Shown here one piece after another: positions 17,260-25,834 of a DNA stretch of 64,000 nt. Position 1 is the stretch's first letter. Each line of letters starts with the position of its first letter. The notes below the pieces were generated by a model that was not told the DNA's origin, did no database searches, and saw nothing but the letters and a program-made list of their open reading frames with translations. The translations under genes and the position numbers were made by a program. Source of the stretch: Aurantimonas aggregata (GTDB taxonomy: Bacteria; Pseudomonadota; Alphaproteobacteria; Rhizobiales; Rhizobiaceae); contig NZ_JAAAMJ010000001.1 in NCBI RefSeq assembly GCF_010500835.1, forward strand, positions 744,001-808,000, given 5' to 3'.

Positions 17260-18321
17260 TCAATTGGCTGCCTTTTCGGCGCCCTCGCCGGGCGTTTCGG
17301 CTCGCTCGCCGGAATATTTGGCGATCAGCGCCGTCGCGCTGTCGAGCAGTGCCTGACGGCCTTCTCCGCCGGCCACCCACTCCTCGATCACCAGCGCGGA
17401 AGCGTCCTTGAAGCGCGCGGTCTCCGCCTCATCGAGGGCGACGACCTCGTTGGTGAGATCGAGCGCCTTTTGCCGGCCGTCCGCGTCTGCCGCTTCCATC
17501 GCCTCGCCGGCCATCGTGGCGAGGGGCATGCCCGAGTTCGCGTCGATGACGGCCTTCAGGCCCTCCGGCAGCCCGTCATAGGTGTCGGCGTTCATGATGA
17601 TGGCGAAGGTCTGGGTGTAGAGGCCGTTCTCGCCGGTGAAACCCGTATGATGGCGGACGAGCTCGGCGATGCGCAGCGGCGTCGTCACCTCCCACGGCAC
17701 CGTCGCCCCGTCGATCACGCCCTTCGACAGCGATTCCGGTACGGCCGGCACCGGCATGCCGACCGGCGTCGCGCCGAGCTTGGTCAGGAGGTCGTTGATG
17801 ATCCGCGAGCCGCCGCGGATTTTCATGCCGGAAAGGTCCTCCAGTTCGCCGATCGGCGCCTTGGTGTGGAACAGGCCCGGCCCGTGCGTGTGAACGGCAA
17901 GGAGATGCACCGCGTCGAACTCGTCGGCGGCGTTTGTCTCGACGAACTCCTGGAAGGCCTTCGAGGTCGAGACCGCGTCGGTCATGATGAACGGCAGCTC
18001 GAAGGTCTCGGTTTTCGGGAAGCGCCCGGGCGTGTAGCCGAGCACCGTCCAGACGACGTCCGCCACTCCGTCCCGGGCCTGGTCGAAGAGATCGGGCGGC
18101 GTGCCACCCAACTGCATCGAGGGGTAGAACTCGACGGCGATCCGCCCCTCCGATTCCGCCGTGATCTTCTCCGCCCAGGGAACCAGCACGTTGGCGGGAA
18201 TCGTCGCCTGCGCCGGCAGGAACTGGTGGACGCGCAGCGTCACTTCCTGAGCCAGCGAACCGCCGGCCACGACGGCGAGCAGCGCCGTGGCGAGCGGCAG
18301 TCTGATCAGTGTCTTGAGCAT
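17260..18321 (-). CDS. TRAP transporter periplasmic solute-binding protein (DctP type)
   Basis: From ATG 18321 the protein is 353 residues. The start is fixed by GGGAGGA 5-6 nt upstream and by a clear signal peptide (MLKTLIRLPLATALLAVVAG, cleaved near SLAQ). The mature part has the DctP fold markers: TLRVHQFLPAQATIPANVLV near the start, VVWTVLGYTPGRFPKTETFE, the ligand-binding region GMKIRGGSRIINDLLTKLGA, and PESLSKGVIDGATVPWEV. The substrate is probably an organic acid but cannot be read from the sequence. It is first in the dctP-dctQ-dctM operon, divergent from a MetE-C-like gene. Confidence 0.93.
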   Translation of the reverse strand: MLKTLIRLPLATALLAVVAGGSLAQEVTLRVHQFLPAQATIPANVLVPWAEKITAESEGRIAVEFYPSMQLGGTPPDLFDQARDGVADVVWTVLGYTPGRFPKTETFELPFIMTDAVSTSKAFQEFVETNAADEFDAVHLLAVHTHGPGLFHTKAPIGELEDLSGMKIRGGSRIINDLLTKLGATPVGMPVPAVPESLSKGVIDGATVPWEVTTPLRIAELVRHHTGFTGENGLYTQTFAIIMNADTYDGLPEGLKAVIDANSGMPLATMAGEAMEAADADGRQKALDLTNEVVALDEAETARFKDASALVIEEWVAGGEGRQALLDSATALIAKYSGERAETPGEGAEKAAN

Positions 18322-18619
18322 GATATCCTCCCAGATACGGCCTTCCGGCCTGTCGCGGACGACATTATTGCGGAACGCTGTTTCGGGAAGCCCTCCCGGC
18401 TTGCCCGGCCACGCACCGCCGACGTCCTGACGGCGCGTGAGGATGCCAAGGCTTCCCTTGCGCGCCCGTGATTTTCCCATCCCAGGGCTCTCGTGCCGCA
18501 TGATCGCACACCGGGCGCCGGTGGAAAGACCCCGGCCGATCTTTATATGCGTCGCCGGGGCCGGCCGCCGTGACGCGCATGGCGACCGCCTTCCCGGCAG
18601 ACGACCGCACAGGACCATC

Positions 18620-19732
18620 ATGACCAGACCCCCCTTCAAGGCCGACCATGTCGGCAGCTTCCTGCGTCCCGAGCGGCTGCAGAAGGCCCGAGCGCAATAC
18701 GCCGACGGCAAGCTCGATGCCGAAATCCTTCGCGAGATCGAGGACGAATGCATTACCGAGCTGGTGCGCCGGCAGGAATCGGTCGGCCTGCAGGGCATCA
18801 CCGACGGCGAGTTCCGCCGGACGTTCTTCCATGTCGACTTCCTCGAACAGCTGGACGGGGTCGATGTGACCTATGGCGAGTTCAAGGCGCATTTCCGCAA
18901 GGACGACGGGACGGAAGTGGGCTTTGCCCCGCCGACGATGCACGTCAACGAGACGATCGGATATGCCAGGCCGATCCAGGGCGCGGATTTCGATTTCCTG
19001 AAGTCGGTGGTCACGCGCACGCCGAAGGTGACGATCCCGGCCCCGTCGATGCTGCATTTCCGCGGCGGGCGGGACGCCGTCTCGCGCTCGGCCTATCCCG
19101 ATCTCGAGCCGTTCTACGAGGATCTGGCCGCCGCCTACCGCGCCGAGATCGCCGACCTCGCCGAGCGGGGCTGCCGCTATTTGCAGATGGACGATACCAA
19201 TCTCGCCTATCTCTGCGACCCCGAGATCCGCGAGCGCACCGCCAAGCGCGGCGACGACCCGGACGAACTGACCCGGCTCTACTGCCGGATGGTCAACGAT
19301 GCGATACGCGACCGTCCCGACGACATGGTCGTCTCGGTTCATCTCTGCCGCGGCAACTTCAAGAGCGCCTGGGTGGCGAAGGGCGGCTACGAGCCCGTCG
19401 CCGAGATCCTGTTCAACGAGATGGCGATCGACGGCTTCTTCCTCGAATATGACGACGAGCGCTCCGGCGATTTCGCGCCGCTCCGGCACATGCCGAAGGG
19501 CAAGACCGTGGTGCTCGGACTGATGTCGTCGAAATCCGCTACGGTGGAGACCGGCGATGCCGTCAAGCGGCGCATCGACGAGGCGGCGCAGTTCGTCGAT
19601 CTCGACCAGTGCGCGCTCTCGCACCAGTGCGGCTTTTCCTCCACCGCCCACGGCAACGATCTGACCGAGGACGACCAGTGGCGCAAGCTCGACCGCTGCG
19701 TCTCCGTCGCCCGCGACGTCTGGGGCTACTGA
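18620..19732 (+). CDS. Cobalamin-independent methionine synthase C-domain-like methyltransferase
   Basis: 370 residues, about half of a full MetE, so it lacks the N-terminal domain and resembles stand-alone YxjG/YxjH-type proteins. It has the N-terminal DHVGSFLRPERL motif, a His-x-Cys zinc pair in VSVHLCRGNF, and a distal Cys in LSHQCGFSSTAHGN, the expected zinc-thiol site of MetE. The longer open frame upstream of 18620 has no family similarity. The reaction is probably methyl transfer to a thiol, perhaps homocysteine, but the methyl donor is unknown. It stands alone, divergent from dctP, and is followed by a terminator hairpin. Confidence 0.88.
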   Translation: MTRPPFKADHVGSFLRPERLQKARAQYADGKLDAEILREIEDECITELVRRQESVGLQGITDGEFRRTFFHVDFLEQLDGVDVTYGEFKAHFRKDDGTEVGFAPPTMHVNETIGYARPIQGADFDFLKSVVTRTPKVTIPAPSMLHFRGGRDAVSRSAYPDLEPFYEDLAAAYRAEIADLAERGCRYLQMDDTNLAYLCDPEIRERTAKRGDDPDELTRLYCRMVNDAIRDRPDDMVVSVHLCRGNFKSAWVAKGGYEPVAEILFNEMAIDGFFLEYDDERSGDFAPLRHMPKGKTVVLGLMSSKSATVETGDAVKRRIDEAAQFVDLDQCALSHQCGFSSTAHGNDLTEDDQWRKLDRCVSVARDVWGY

Positions 19733-19746
19733 GGGCGCAAGAAAAG

Positions 19747-19767
19747 GGCCGGGGAAGTTCCCCGGCC
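19747..19767. terminator. Bidirectional terminator hairpin
   Basis: GGCCGGGGAA (19747-19756) and TTCCCCGGCC (19758-19767) form a strong stem, in practice 8 bp with an AAGTT loop. The plus-strand side is followed by TTCTGTCTT and the minus-strand side by TTTTC. It lies between two convergent genes, the MetE-C-like gene ending at 19732 and the binding-protein gene ending at 19791, so it can end both transcripts. Confidence 0.8.
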
Positions 19768-19790
19768 TTCTGTCTTCATGCGGCCTGAGC

Positions 19791-20780
19791 CTATTCCAGC
19801 TCGGCGGCCTTGTCGGTCACCACGCTGGTCCAGGCACCCTCGGGTTCCTGGGTGATCACCGGGTCGGAGCCGCCGCCCATCAGCACGGCAACGGTGTTCT
19901 CGGCAGCTGCCGTGTCGAGCGCGGCATCATCGCCGAGCAGCTTGGCGATCTCGCCCATCATGAACTGCTGGTGCGCCAGCGTCTGGGCACCGGTCATGTC
20001 GTTGTCGATGACGATCTCGGCCGCCTCGTCCGGGTTCTCGGCGGCGTATTCCCAGCCCCGCATCGAGGCCTTCACGAAGCGGGCGTATTTGTCGACGGTC
20101 GCCGGATCCTGAAGGTCCTCCTCGAGGACGTAGAGCCCGTCTTCCAGCGTCGCGACGCCTTGGTCGGTGTAGTTGAACACCACCAGCTCCTCGGCCGGAA
20201 TGCCGGCGTCGAGCACCTGGCCGTATTCGTTGTAGGTCATGGTGGAGATGCAGTCGGCCTGCTTCTGGATCAGCGGATCGACGTTGAAGCCCTGCTTGAT
20301 AACGGTGACGCCGCTCGGGCCGCCCACTGTCGGCAGGCCGAGCTTCGACATCCAGGAGAGGAACGGATATTCGTTGCCGGAGAACCAGACGCCCAGCGTC
20401 TTGCCGGCAAAGTTCTCCGGGCTCTCGATGCCGGTCTCCTTGCGGCAGGTCAGCATCATGCCGGAACGGGCGAAGGGCTGGGCGATGTTGACCAGCGCCA
20501 CGCCCTTCTCGCGCGCGGCGAGCGCCGAGGGCATCCAGTCGACCACCACGTCGGCGCCGCCGCCGGCGAGCACCTGCACCGGCGCGATGTCGGGGCCGCC
20601 CGGCTTGATCGTGACGTCGAGGCCGGCTTCCTCGTAGAAGCCCTTCTCCTGGGCGACGTAGTAGCCGGCGAACTGCGCCTGCGTGACCCATTTCAGCTGC
20701 AGCGTCACAGCATCCTGCGCCAGCGCCCCGGTGGCCATGGACGCGAGCGCGATCGTCGCGCCTGCCAGAAGTCTCTTCAT
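19791..20780 (-). CDS. ABC transporter substrate-binding protein, NMT1/THI5-like
   Basis: From ATG 20780 the protein is 329 residues; AAAGGAG lies about 8 nt upstream, which favours this start over an in-frame ATG 7 codons earlier. A signal peptide (MKRLLAGATIALASMATGAL, cut near AQD) is followed by the NMT1 family pattern VTLQLKWVTQAQFAGYYVAQ, EKGFYEEAGLDVTIKPGG. Family members bind thiamine precursors, riboflavin or pyrimidine-like bases. It is last in an operon with an ATPase and two permeases. The pyrimidine cluster nearby makes a pyrimidine or related base the best guess for its ligand. Confidence 0.9.
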   Translation of the reverse strand: MKRLLAGATIALASMATGALAQDAVTLQLKWVTQAQFAGYYVAQEKGFYEEAGLDVTIKPGGPDIAPVQVLAGGGADVVVDWMPSALAAREKGVALVNIAQPFARSGMMLTCRKETGIESPENFAGKTLGVWFSGNEYPFLSWMSKLGLPTVGGPSGVTVIKQGFNVDPLIQKQADCISTMTYNEYGQVLDAGIPAEELVVFNYTDQGVATLEDGLYVLEEDLQDPATVDKYARFVKASMRGWEYAAENPDEAAEIVIDNDMTGAQTLAHQQFMMGEIAKLLGDDAALDTAAAENTVAVLMGGGSDPVITQEPEGAWTSVVTDKAAELE

Positions 20781-20813
20781 ACGCCTTCTCCTTTGCTGCA
20801 TTGAGTTTGCCGC

Positions 20814-21782
20814 CTATCCCTTGCGATAGGAGGGATGCCAGAAAGTCGACCACCGCTCGACCGTCGCCACGAGGCCGTAGCTGAGCGAGCCGGCCAGCGC
20901 CGCGACGGTGATCTCGGCCCACACCATCGGGGTGTTCATGCGGCCGATCTCGGCCGAGATGCGGAACCCCATGCCGACGATCGGCGTGCCGAAGAACTCG
21001 GCGACGATGGCACCGATGAGCGCCAGTGTCGTGTTGATCTTCAGCGCATTGAAGATGAAGGGCAAGGCCGCCGGCAGGCGAAGCTTGAGAAGGCTCTGCG
21101 TGGGGCTTGCCGCATAGGTGCGCATCAGGTCGCGCTCCATCGTCCCGGCTGCCTGCAGCCCGGCGACGGTGTTCACCAGCATCGGGAAGAAGGTCATCAC
21201 CACCACGACGGCGGCCTTGGACTGCCAGTCGAAGCCGAACCACATCACCATGATCGGCGCGACGCCGATGATCGGCAGCGCCGAGACGAGATTGCCGATC
21301 GGCAGCAGACCCCGCTTCAGGAACGGCGAGCGGTCGACCAGCACGGCCACGACGAAACCGGCGCCACAGCCGAGGACATAGCCGGCGATCACCGCCTTCA
21401 GGAAGGTCTGGCGGAAATCCGCCCAGAGGATCGACAGCGATCCGGCGATCTGCGCGCCGATCGCCGAAGGGGGCGGCAGCAGCACGCTGGGCACGTCGAG
21501 GCCGCGCACAAGAAGCTCCCACAGCAGCAATAGCGTCAGCCCGAACAGCGCCGGCAGCGCGATGGTGATGAGGGCGCGGGCAGCCCTGCCCTTGGGCTCC
21601 AGCGCCGCCAGACTCGCGGTCAGCCGCCAGGCCAGCAGCCAGAAGCCGAGCGCGACGGCGAGCAGCAGCCGGCCGCTGCCGCCGTCCAGTAGCGACAGCG
21701 CGTAGAGCCCCGCCGCCCCCGCCAGCGCGGCATTGAGGGCGATCGCCGCCGGCCGCGATGCGGTGACGCCTGCGGCGCTCAT
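20814..21782 (-). CDS. ABC transporter permease (BPD type)
   Basis: From ATG 21782 (ATGA overlap with the upstream permease) the protein is 322 residues. Two or three extra N-terminal helices (about 17-65) precede a standard permease core with the EAA-loop region RTYAASPTQSLLKLRLPAAL, PFIFNALKINTTLALIGAIV. It forms one half of the membrane channel of the importer. A 33-bp gap leads to the binding-protein gene. It is similar in kind but not identical to the partner permease at 21779-22729. Confidence 0.92.
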   Translation of the reverse strand: MSAAGVTASRPAAIALNAALAGAAGLYALSLLDGGSGRLLLAVALGFWLLAWRLTASLAALEPKGRAARALITIALPALFGLTLLLLWELLVRGLDVPSVLLPPPSAIGAQIAGSLSILWADFRQTFLKAVIAGYVLGCGAGFVVAVLVDRSPFLKRGLLPIGNLVSALPIIGVAPIMVMWFGFDWQSKAAVVVVMTFFPMLVNTVAGLQAAGTMERDLMRTYAASPTQSLLKLRLPAALPFIFNALKINTTLALIGAIVAEFFGTPIVGMGFRISAEIGRMNTPMVWAEITVAALAGSLSYGLVATVERWSTFWHPSYRKG

Positions 21783-22729
21783 GATCGCGTTCCCATGCGC
21801 CGCAGCACGATGCGCTCGCCGAGCCCGACCAGCCAGACGAGGCACCCCGCCATGATCGCGGCGGCGAACAGCGCCGACCAGATCTGGATGGTCTGGCCAT
21901 AATAGGAGCCGGCGAGAAGCCGCGCCCCGAGCCCTGCGACGGCGCCGGTCGGCAGCTCGCCGACGATCGCCCCGACCAGCGCGGCAGCGACGGCAACCTT
22001 CATCGAGGCGAAGAGGAACGGCGTCGAGGCCGGCCAGCGCAGCTTCGCCAGCGTCTGCGTGCGTTTGGCCGAATAGGTATGCATCAGGTCGAGCAGCATC
22101 ACGTCCGGCGAGCGCAGGCCCTTCACCATGCCCACCGCCACCGGGAAGAACGACAGGTAGGTGGAGATGAACGCCTTCGGCAGCAGCCCGGTGACGCCGA
22201 CGGAATTGAGAACGACGATGACCATCGGCGCGATGGCGAGGATCGGGATGGTCTGCGACGCGACGAGCCAGGGCATCAGGCTCTTGTCGAGCGTGCGCGA
22301 ATGGATGATGCCGACGGCGAGCAGAACACCGAGCACCGTGCCGATCAGGAAGCCGAGCAGCGTCGAGGAGAGCGTCACCCAGGAATGGTAGAGCAGCGAG
22401 CGCGGCGAGCTCGGCTTCACGTCCACGGTGGATGTCCACAGCTCGACGGCGATCTGGTGCGGCGCCGGCAGCACCGGCCGCTCGGCCGACCATGTGGCGG
22501 CGATTGTGCCGGTGATGCCATAGGGCTCGCCGGCCCGCTCGAGCTTCACCGTCTCGGTCGCCCAGTTCATCCCGATCGCGGCGAGATACCAGAGGACGAG
22601 GATGACGAAGAGGACGGTCAGCACCGGCAGCGCATGGCCTTCGGCCATGCGGCGGCGAAGACGCGTCAGCGGCGCGGCATAGCCGATCGCAGCGCCCGGC
22701 TCGGCGATGGAGGTGGACGGGGCGGTCAT
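21779..22729 (-). CDS. ABC transporter permease (BPD type)
   Basis: 316 residues with a cytoplasmic N-terminus, a first helix at about 35-55, an unusually long periplasmic segment (about 56-110), and five further helices with the EAA motif region MHTYSAKRTQTLAKLRWPAS, TPFLFASMKVAVAAALVGAI. It is the second channel subunit of the NMT1-type importer. It lies 120 bp after the ATPase gene, a gap that carries a RIME-like palindromic repeat, and its stop overlaps the next permease start by 4 bp. Confidence 0.92.
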   Translation of the reverse strand: MTAPSTSIAEPGAAIGYAAPLTRLRRRMAEGHALPVLTVLFVILVLWYLAAIGMNWATETVKLERAGEPYGITGTIAATWSAERPVLPAPHQIAVELWTSTVDVKPSSPRSLLYHSWVTLSSTLLGFLIGTVLGVLLAVGIIHSRTLDKSLMPWLVASQTIPILAIAPMVIVVLNSVGVTGLLPKAFISTYLSFFPVAVGMVKGLRSPDVMLLDLMHTYSAKRTQTLAKLRWPASTPFLFASMKVAVAAALVGAIVGELPTGAVAGLGARLLAGSYYGQTIQIWSALFAAAIMAGCLVWLVGLGERIVLRRMGTRS

Positions 22730-22775
22730 GCGCAGCTCGATCGCGCGGCCACATAGGCGGGCGGCTTGCCAAACG

Positions 22776-22822
22776 CCCTCATCCGCCCCTCCGGGGCACC
22801 TTCTCCCGGATCGGGAGAAGGG
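22776..22822. repeat. RIME-like palindromic intergenic element
   Basis: Two adjacent hairpins: GCCCC-TCC-GGGGC (22785-22797) and CCTTCTCCCG-GAT-CGGGAGAAGG (22799-22821), preceded by CCCTCATCC. This order and wording match the rhizobial intergenic mosaic elements (RIME) seen between genes in many Hyphomicrobiales. Here it sits inside an operon, between the ATPase and permease genes. It may affect mRNA stability there. It was the only copy noticed in this window. Confidence 0.75.
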
Positions 22823-22849
22823 CTAGCCGGCAATGGTTGCCCCTCCACC

Positions 22850-23719
22850 TCAATCATACCCGTGCCCTGCCCGCAGGCCCTCGCGGACACGGTGCGCGAT
22901 GGCGAGGAATTCCGGGGTTTCGCGGATTTCCAGCGGCCGGTCGGGGCCGAGGTCGCAGTCGATGATCTCGTGGATGCGGCCGGGCCTCGGGCTCATCACG
23001 ACGATGCGGGTCGACAGGAACACCGCCTCGGGGATCGAATGGGTGACGAAGACGACGGTCTTCCGCGTCTTCGCCCAGAGCTTCAGCAGTTCCGCGTTGA
23101 GATGGTCGCGGACGATCTCGTCGAGCGCGCCGAACGGCTCGTCCATCAGCAGGAGATCGGGGTCGAAGCACAGCGCCCGGGCGATCGAGGCGCGCTGCTG
23201 CATGCCGCCCGACAGCTGCCAGGGAAACTTGCGCCCGAAGCCGGCGAGGCCGACGAGGTCGAGATTGGCATCAACGAGCTGCTTCCGCCGGGCGCGGTCG
23301 AAGCCCATGATCTCCAGCGGCAGCGCGACATTCTTCTCGATCGTACGCCAGGGATAGAGCGCCGCGGCCTGGAAGACGTAGCCATAGGCCCGCGCCTGCC
23401 GCGCCGCGTCCGGCGTCATGCCGTTGACGCTGAGGCTGCCGCCGGTCGGCTGTTCGAGATCGGCGATGACGCGCAGCAGCGTGGTCTTGCCGCAGCCGGA
23501 CGGGCCGATCAGCGAGACGAACTCGCCCTTGAAGATGTCGAGGTCGATATCCTTCAGCGCGTGCACCGGCGAATCGCCAGTCTGGAAGACGAGGTCGAGG
23601 CCGCGGGCCTCGATGACCGGCCCGCTCCCTGACGCCGCATGGACGGCGTCGCCGTCTTGCCGCAGCGCCCCGGTTGGCGTTTCCTGCGTCGACGCAAGGA
23701 GACTTTCCGATGATCGCAT
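22850..23719 (-). CDS. ABC transporter ATP-binding protein (NMT1-type importer)
   Basis: From ATG 23719 (GAGGGGGG upstream) the protein is 289 residues; another ATG is 5 codons earlier. The Walker A motif is GPSGCGKTT, the signature is LSGGMQQR, and the Walker B region is LLLMDEPFGALDE, followed by the switch His in VFVTHSIPEA. The N-terminal 35 residues are a non-conserved extension. It powers the two permeases downstream. Its 5' end overlaps the divergent cupin gene by 10 bp, so its promoter must lie within the cupin coding region. Confidence 0.92.
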   Translation of the reverse strand: MRSSESLLASTQETPTGALRQDGDAVHAASGSGPVIEARGLDLVFQTGDSPVHALKDIDLDIFKGEFVSLIGPSGCGKTTLLRVIADLEQPTGGSLSVNGMTPDAARQARAYGYVFQAAALYPWRTIEKNVALPLEIMGFDRARRKQLVDANLDLVGLAGFGRKFPWQLSGGMQQRASIARALCFDPDLLLMDEPFGALDEIVRDHLNAELLKLWAKTRKTVVFVTHSIPEAVFLSTRIVVMSPRPGRIHEIIDCDLGPDRPLEIRETPEFLAIAHRVREGLRAGHGYD

Positions 23720-24138
23720 CCTCGCCCCCCTCATCCGACCGTCCGCAATGCCGGATCATAAGGCCGGTTTCGACCTATGACGGCAAGCAGGGCTTCAGCT
23801 ATTTCGAGGGAATTGCACGGGAAACCGTCGGTGCCTCCGGAATCTGCATGCATCTCCTGACGATCCCGCCGGGAGGCCGGGCGAAGGCCCACCTCCACGA
23901 GAACCACGAGACCGCGATCTTCGTCGTCAGCGGCGTCTCCGGCACGTACTGGGGCGAGCGGCTCGAGCATCACGAGACGGTCGCGGCGGGCGCGCTCTTC
24001 TACATTCCCGCCGGAGTGCCGCATCTGCCTTACAATGCCGGCTCCGAGCCCTGCGTGGCCGTCATCGCCCGCACCGATCCGCACGAGCAGGAAAGTGTCG
24101 TGCTGCGGCCCGATCTGGAAGCGCTTGTGCCCGGGTGA
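23710..24138 (+). CDS. Cupin-domain protein
   Basis: From ATG 23710 the protein is 142 residues; AAGGAG 8 nt upstream decides the start. A single cupin barrel (about 45-130) contains the metal-site pattern AKAHLHENHETAIFVVSGVS (three His plus Glu) and a second motif FYIPAGVPHLPYNAGSE. The metal ligands of both cupin motifs are present, so a metal-binding enzyme or small-molecule sensor is possible. The substrate is unknown. It is divergent from the ABC importer and its first bases overlap the ATPase gene on the other strand. Confidence 0.82.
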   Translation: MIASSPPSSDRPQCRIIRPVSTYDGKQGFSYFEGIARETVGASGICMHLLTIPPGGRAKAHLHENHETAIFVVSGVSGTYWGERLEHHETVAAGALFYIPAGVPHLPYNAGSEPCVAVIARTDPHEQESVVLRPDLEALVPG

Positions 24139-24265
24139 TCGCCGGGTGGCGCGGCGTCTGCACCGTGACCGCGTTTGTCACGCAAGCGCCGCAAAATCGT
24201 CACCGGCGCTTCAAGGAACGGTCCTAGCTCTGGCGCGCAACTTATCTCCGCCTGGAGCCACGACC

Positions 24266-25624
24266 ATGATCAGAAACACCCTTTCCGTCTCGGCGATCGC
24301 GCTCGCCGTCTGCCTCGGCAGCGCGCAGGCCGAGACGGTCTTCCCGGCCAATCTCGTCGGACACGCCTTCCTGCCCGCCGCGACCTTCATCGATGCGCCC
24401 GCCGATGCGCCGGAAGACGCCCGGATCTCCGGCAAGTTCACCACCGGCAGCCGCGTCGACGCCATCGGCACCGTGCCCGGCGACACCGGCGCCCAGCACG
24501 GCAAGCGCACGACGGGCCTGTCGGTGCCGTTCGAAGGCCAGCCGATCCAGGGTTTCTCCGGCTTCGCCATGGAGCGCGCCGAGGACGGCTCGACCTACGT
24601 CCTGACAGACAACGGCTTCGGAACGAAAGCCAACAGCCCGGACGCGCTGCTCTTCTTCCATCGCGTCACGCCGGACTTCGAGGCCGGCTCGGTGGCGGTC
24701 AACGAGACGATCTTCCTCTCCGATCCGGACAAGAAGATCCCCTTCCGCATCGCCTATGAGGGCACCGAGCAGCGTTACCTGACCGGCGCCGACTTCGATC
24801 CCGAGAGCATCCAGCTCGTCAACGGCGACATCTGGATCGGCGAGGAGTTCGGCCCTTATCTCATCCGCGCGACGACGGGCGGAAAAATCATCTCCGTCCA
24901 CCAGACCATGATGGACGGCGCTCCGCTGAAGAGCGTCGACCACCCGCAGATGAGCGGCATGTCGAAGGCCGGCACCGACTGGCGTGTTCCGCGCTCGGGC
25001 GGCTACGAGGGCATGGCCCTGCAGCCCGGCACCAACCTGCTCTGGGCGATGCTGGAGAAGCCGCTGCTCGGCGAGGACGGCGCGCCCGTCGGCAACCACC
25101 TGCAGGTGCTCGCCTTCGATCCCGCCAAGGGCGAATGGACCGGCGAAGGCTTCAAGCTCGCGCTCGCCGAGGGCGCGACGGCGATCGGCGACTTCAACTT
25201 CATCGACGAGACGCGGGCGCTGGTGATCGAGCGCGACAATGGCGAGGGCGACCCGTCGCTGAAATGCGAAGGCGAGGCGCAGCCCGACTGCTTCCCGAGC
25301 CCGGCCATGCTGAAGCGCATCGTCCTCATCGACACAGCCTCGGTCGATGAAGACGGCTTCGTGCGCCGGATCGGCCACATCGACCTGATGGACATCGCCG
25401 ATCCGGACGGCAAGAGCCGCATCGAGACGGCGTCCAAGCGCGACCTCGAAGGCGTCATGACCTTCCCGTTCTTCACCATCGAGAACGTCATGGCCGTGTC
25501 GGACACCGAGATCATGGTGGCGATGGACAACAACCTGCCGTTCTCGTCGGGCCGCACGCTCGACAAGGCGGCCGACAACGAGTTCGTCCTGCTCGACGTC
25601 TCGGAAATGCTGGCCGCCAAGTAA
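24266..25624 (+). CDS. Secreted esterase-like phytase-family protein
   Basis: From ATG 24266 the protein is 452 residues. The signal peptide is MIRNTLSVSAIALAVCLGSA (cut near AQA). The rest has the repeating beta-strand character and motifs of the 'esterase-like activity of phytase' family: PIQGFSGFAMERAEDGSTYV, LTDNGFG, GDIWIGEEFGPYLIRA and GGYEGMALQP. The protein is probably periplasmic. True phytase activity is not implied by membership. The upstream gap contains an inverted repeat (GTGAC, 7 nt, GTCAC at 24165-24181). It is a single-gene unit with no gene linked downstream. Confidence 0.85.
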   Translation: MIRNTLSVSAIALAVCLGSAQAETVFPANLVGHAFLPAATFIDAPADAPEDARISGKFTTGSRVDAIGTVPGDTGAQHGKRTTGLSVPFEGQPIQGFSGFAMERAEDGSTYVLTDNGFGTKANSPDALLFFHRVTPDFEAGSVAVNETIFLSDPDKKIPFRIAYEGTEQRYLTGADFDPESIQLVNGDIWIGEEFGPYLIRATTGGKIISVHQTMMDGAPLKSVDHPQMSGMSKAGTDWRVPRSGGYEGMALQPGTNLLWAMLEKPLLGEDGAPVGNHLQVLAFDPAKGEWTGEGFKLALAEGATAIGDFNFIDETRALVIERDNGEGDPSLKCEGEAQPDCFPSPAMLKRIVLIDTASVDEDGFVRRIGHIDLMDIADPDGKSRIETASKRDLEGVMTFPFFTIENVMAVSDTEIMVAMDNNLPFSSGRTLDKAADNEFVLLDVSEMLAAK

Positions 25625-25809
25625 GACGCCTGCCGCCTTTGTGACGGAGATAGCGCCGGCCGGGCACTGGAAAAAGCTCGGCCGGCTCTCCTACGCAATT
25701 TCTCCAGCAGAATTCAATCGGGCTAATTGCCCTTAAAGCAACCCTCTTGCATTTCTGTCCGTTATTTTTGAATATTTATCGATGGCAACCTTTTGAAAGG
25801 ATCACCGCT

Positions 25810-25834
25810 ATGCAAAAAAAAAACGGATGTAATG
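25810..25834 (+). other. A10 tract separating an RBS-linked ATG from a small gene
   Basis: AAAGG (25796-25800) stands about 9 nt before the ATG at 25810. The ATG opens a frame that runs into ten consecutive A residues (25814-25823) and ends after about 20 codons. One A fewer, or slippage by one base, would join this start to the open frame of the small gene that follows. The tract may be a slippage site, a phase-variable switch, or an assembly error. Confidence 0.55.

Noticed and set aside
18322-18619. Possible SAM or cobalamin riboswitch ahead of the MetE-C-like gene
   Set aside because: No SAM-II-like or B12-box sequence was recognised; only GC-rich short stems are present.
19927-21996. 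A 689-codon minus-strand frame across the permease and binding-protein genes
   Set aside because: Composition is Arg/Gly/Asp-rich shadow coding and the true ABC genes lie in another frame of the same strand.
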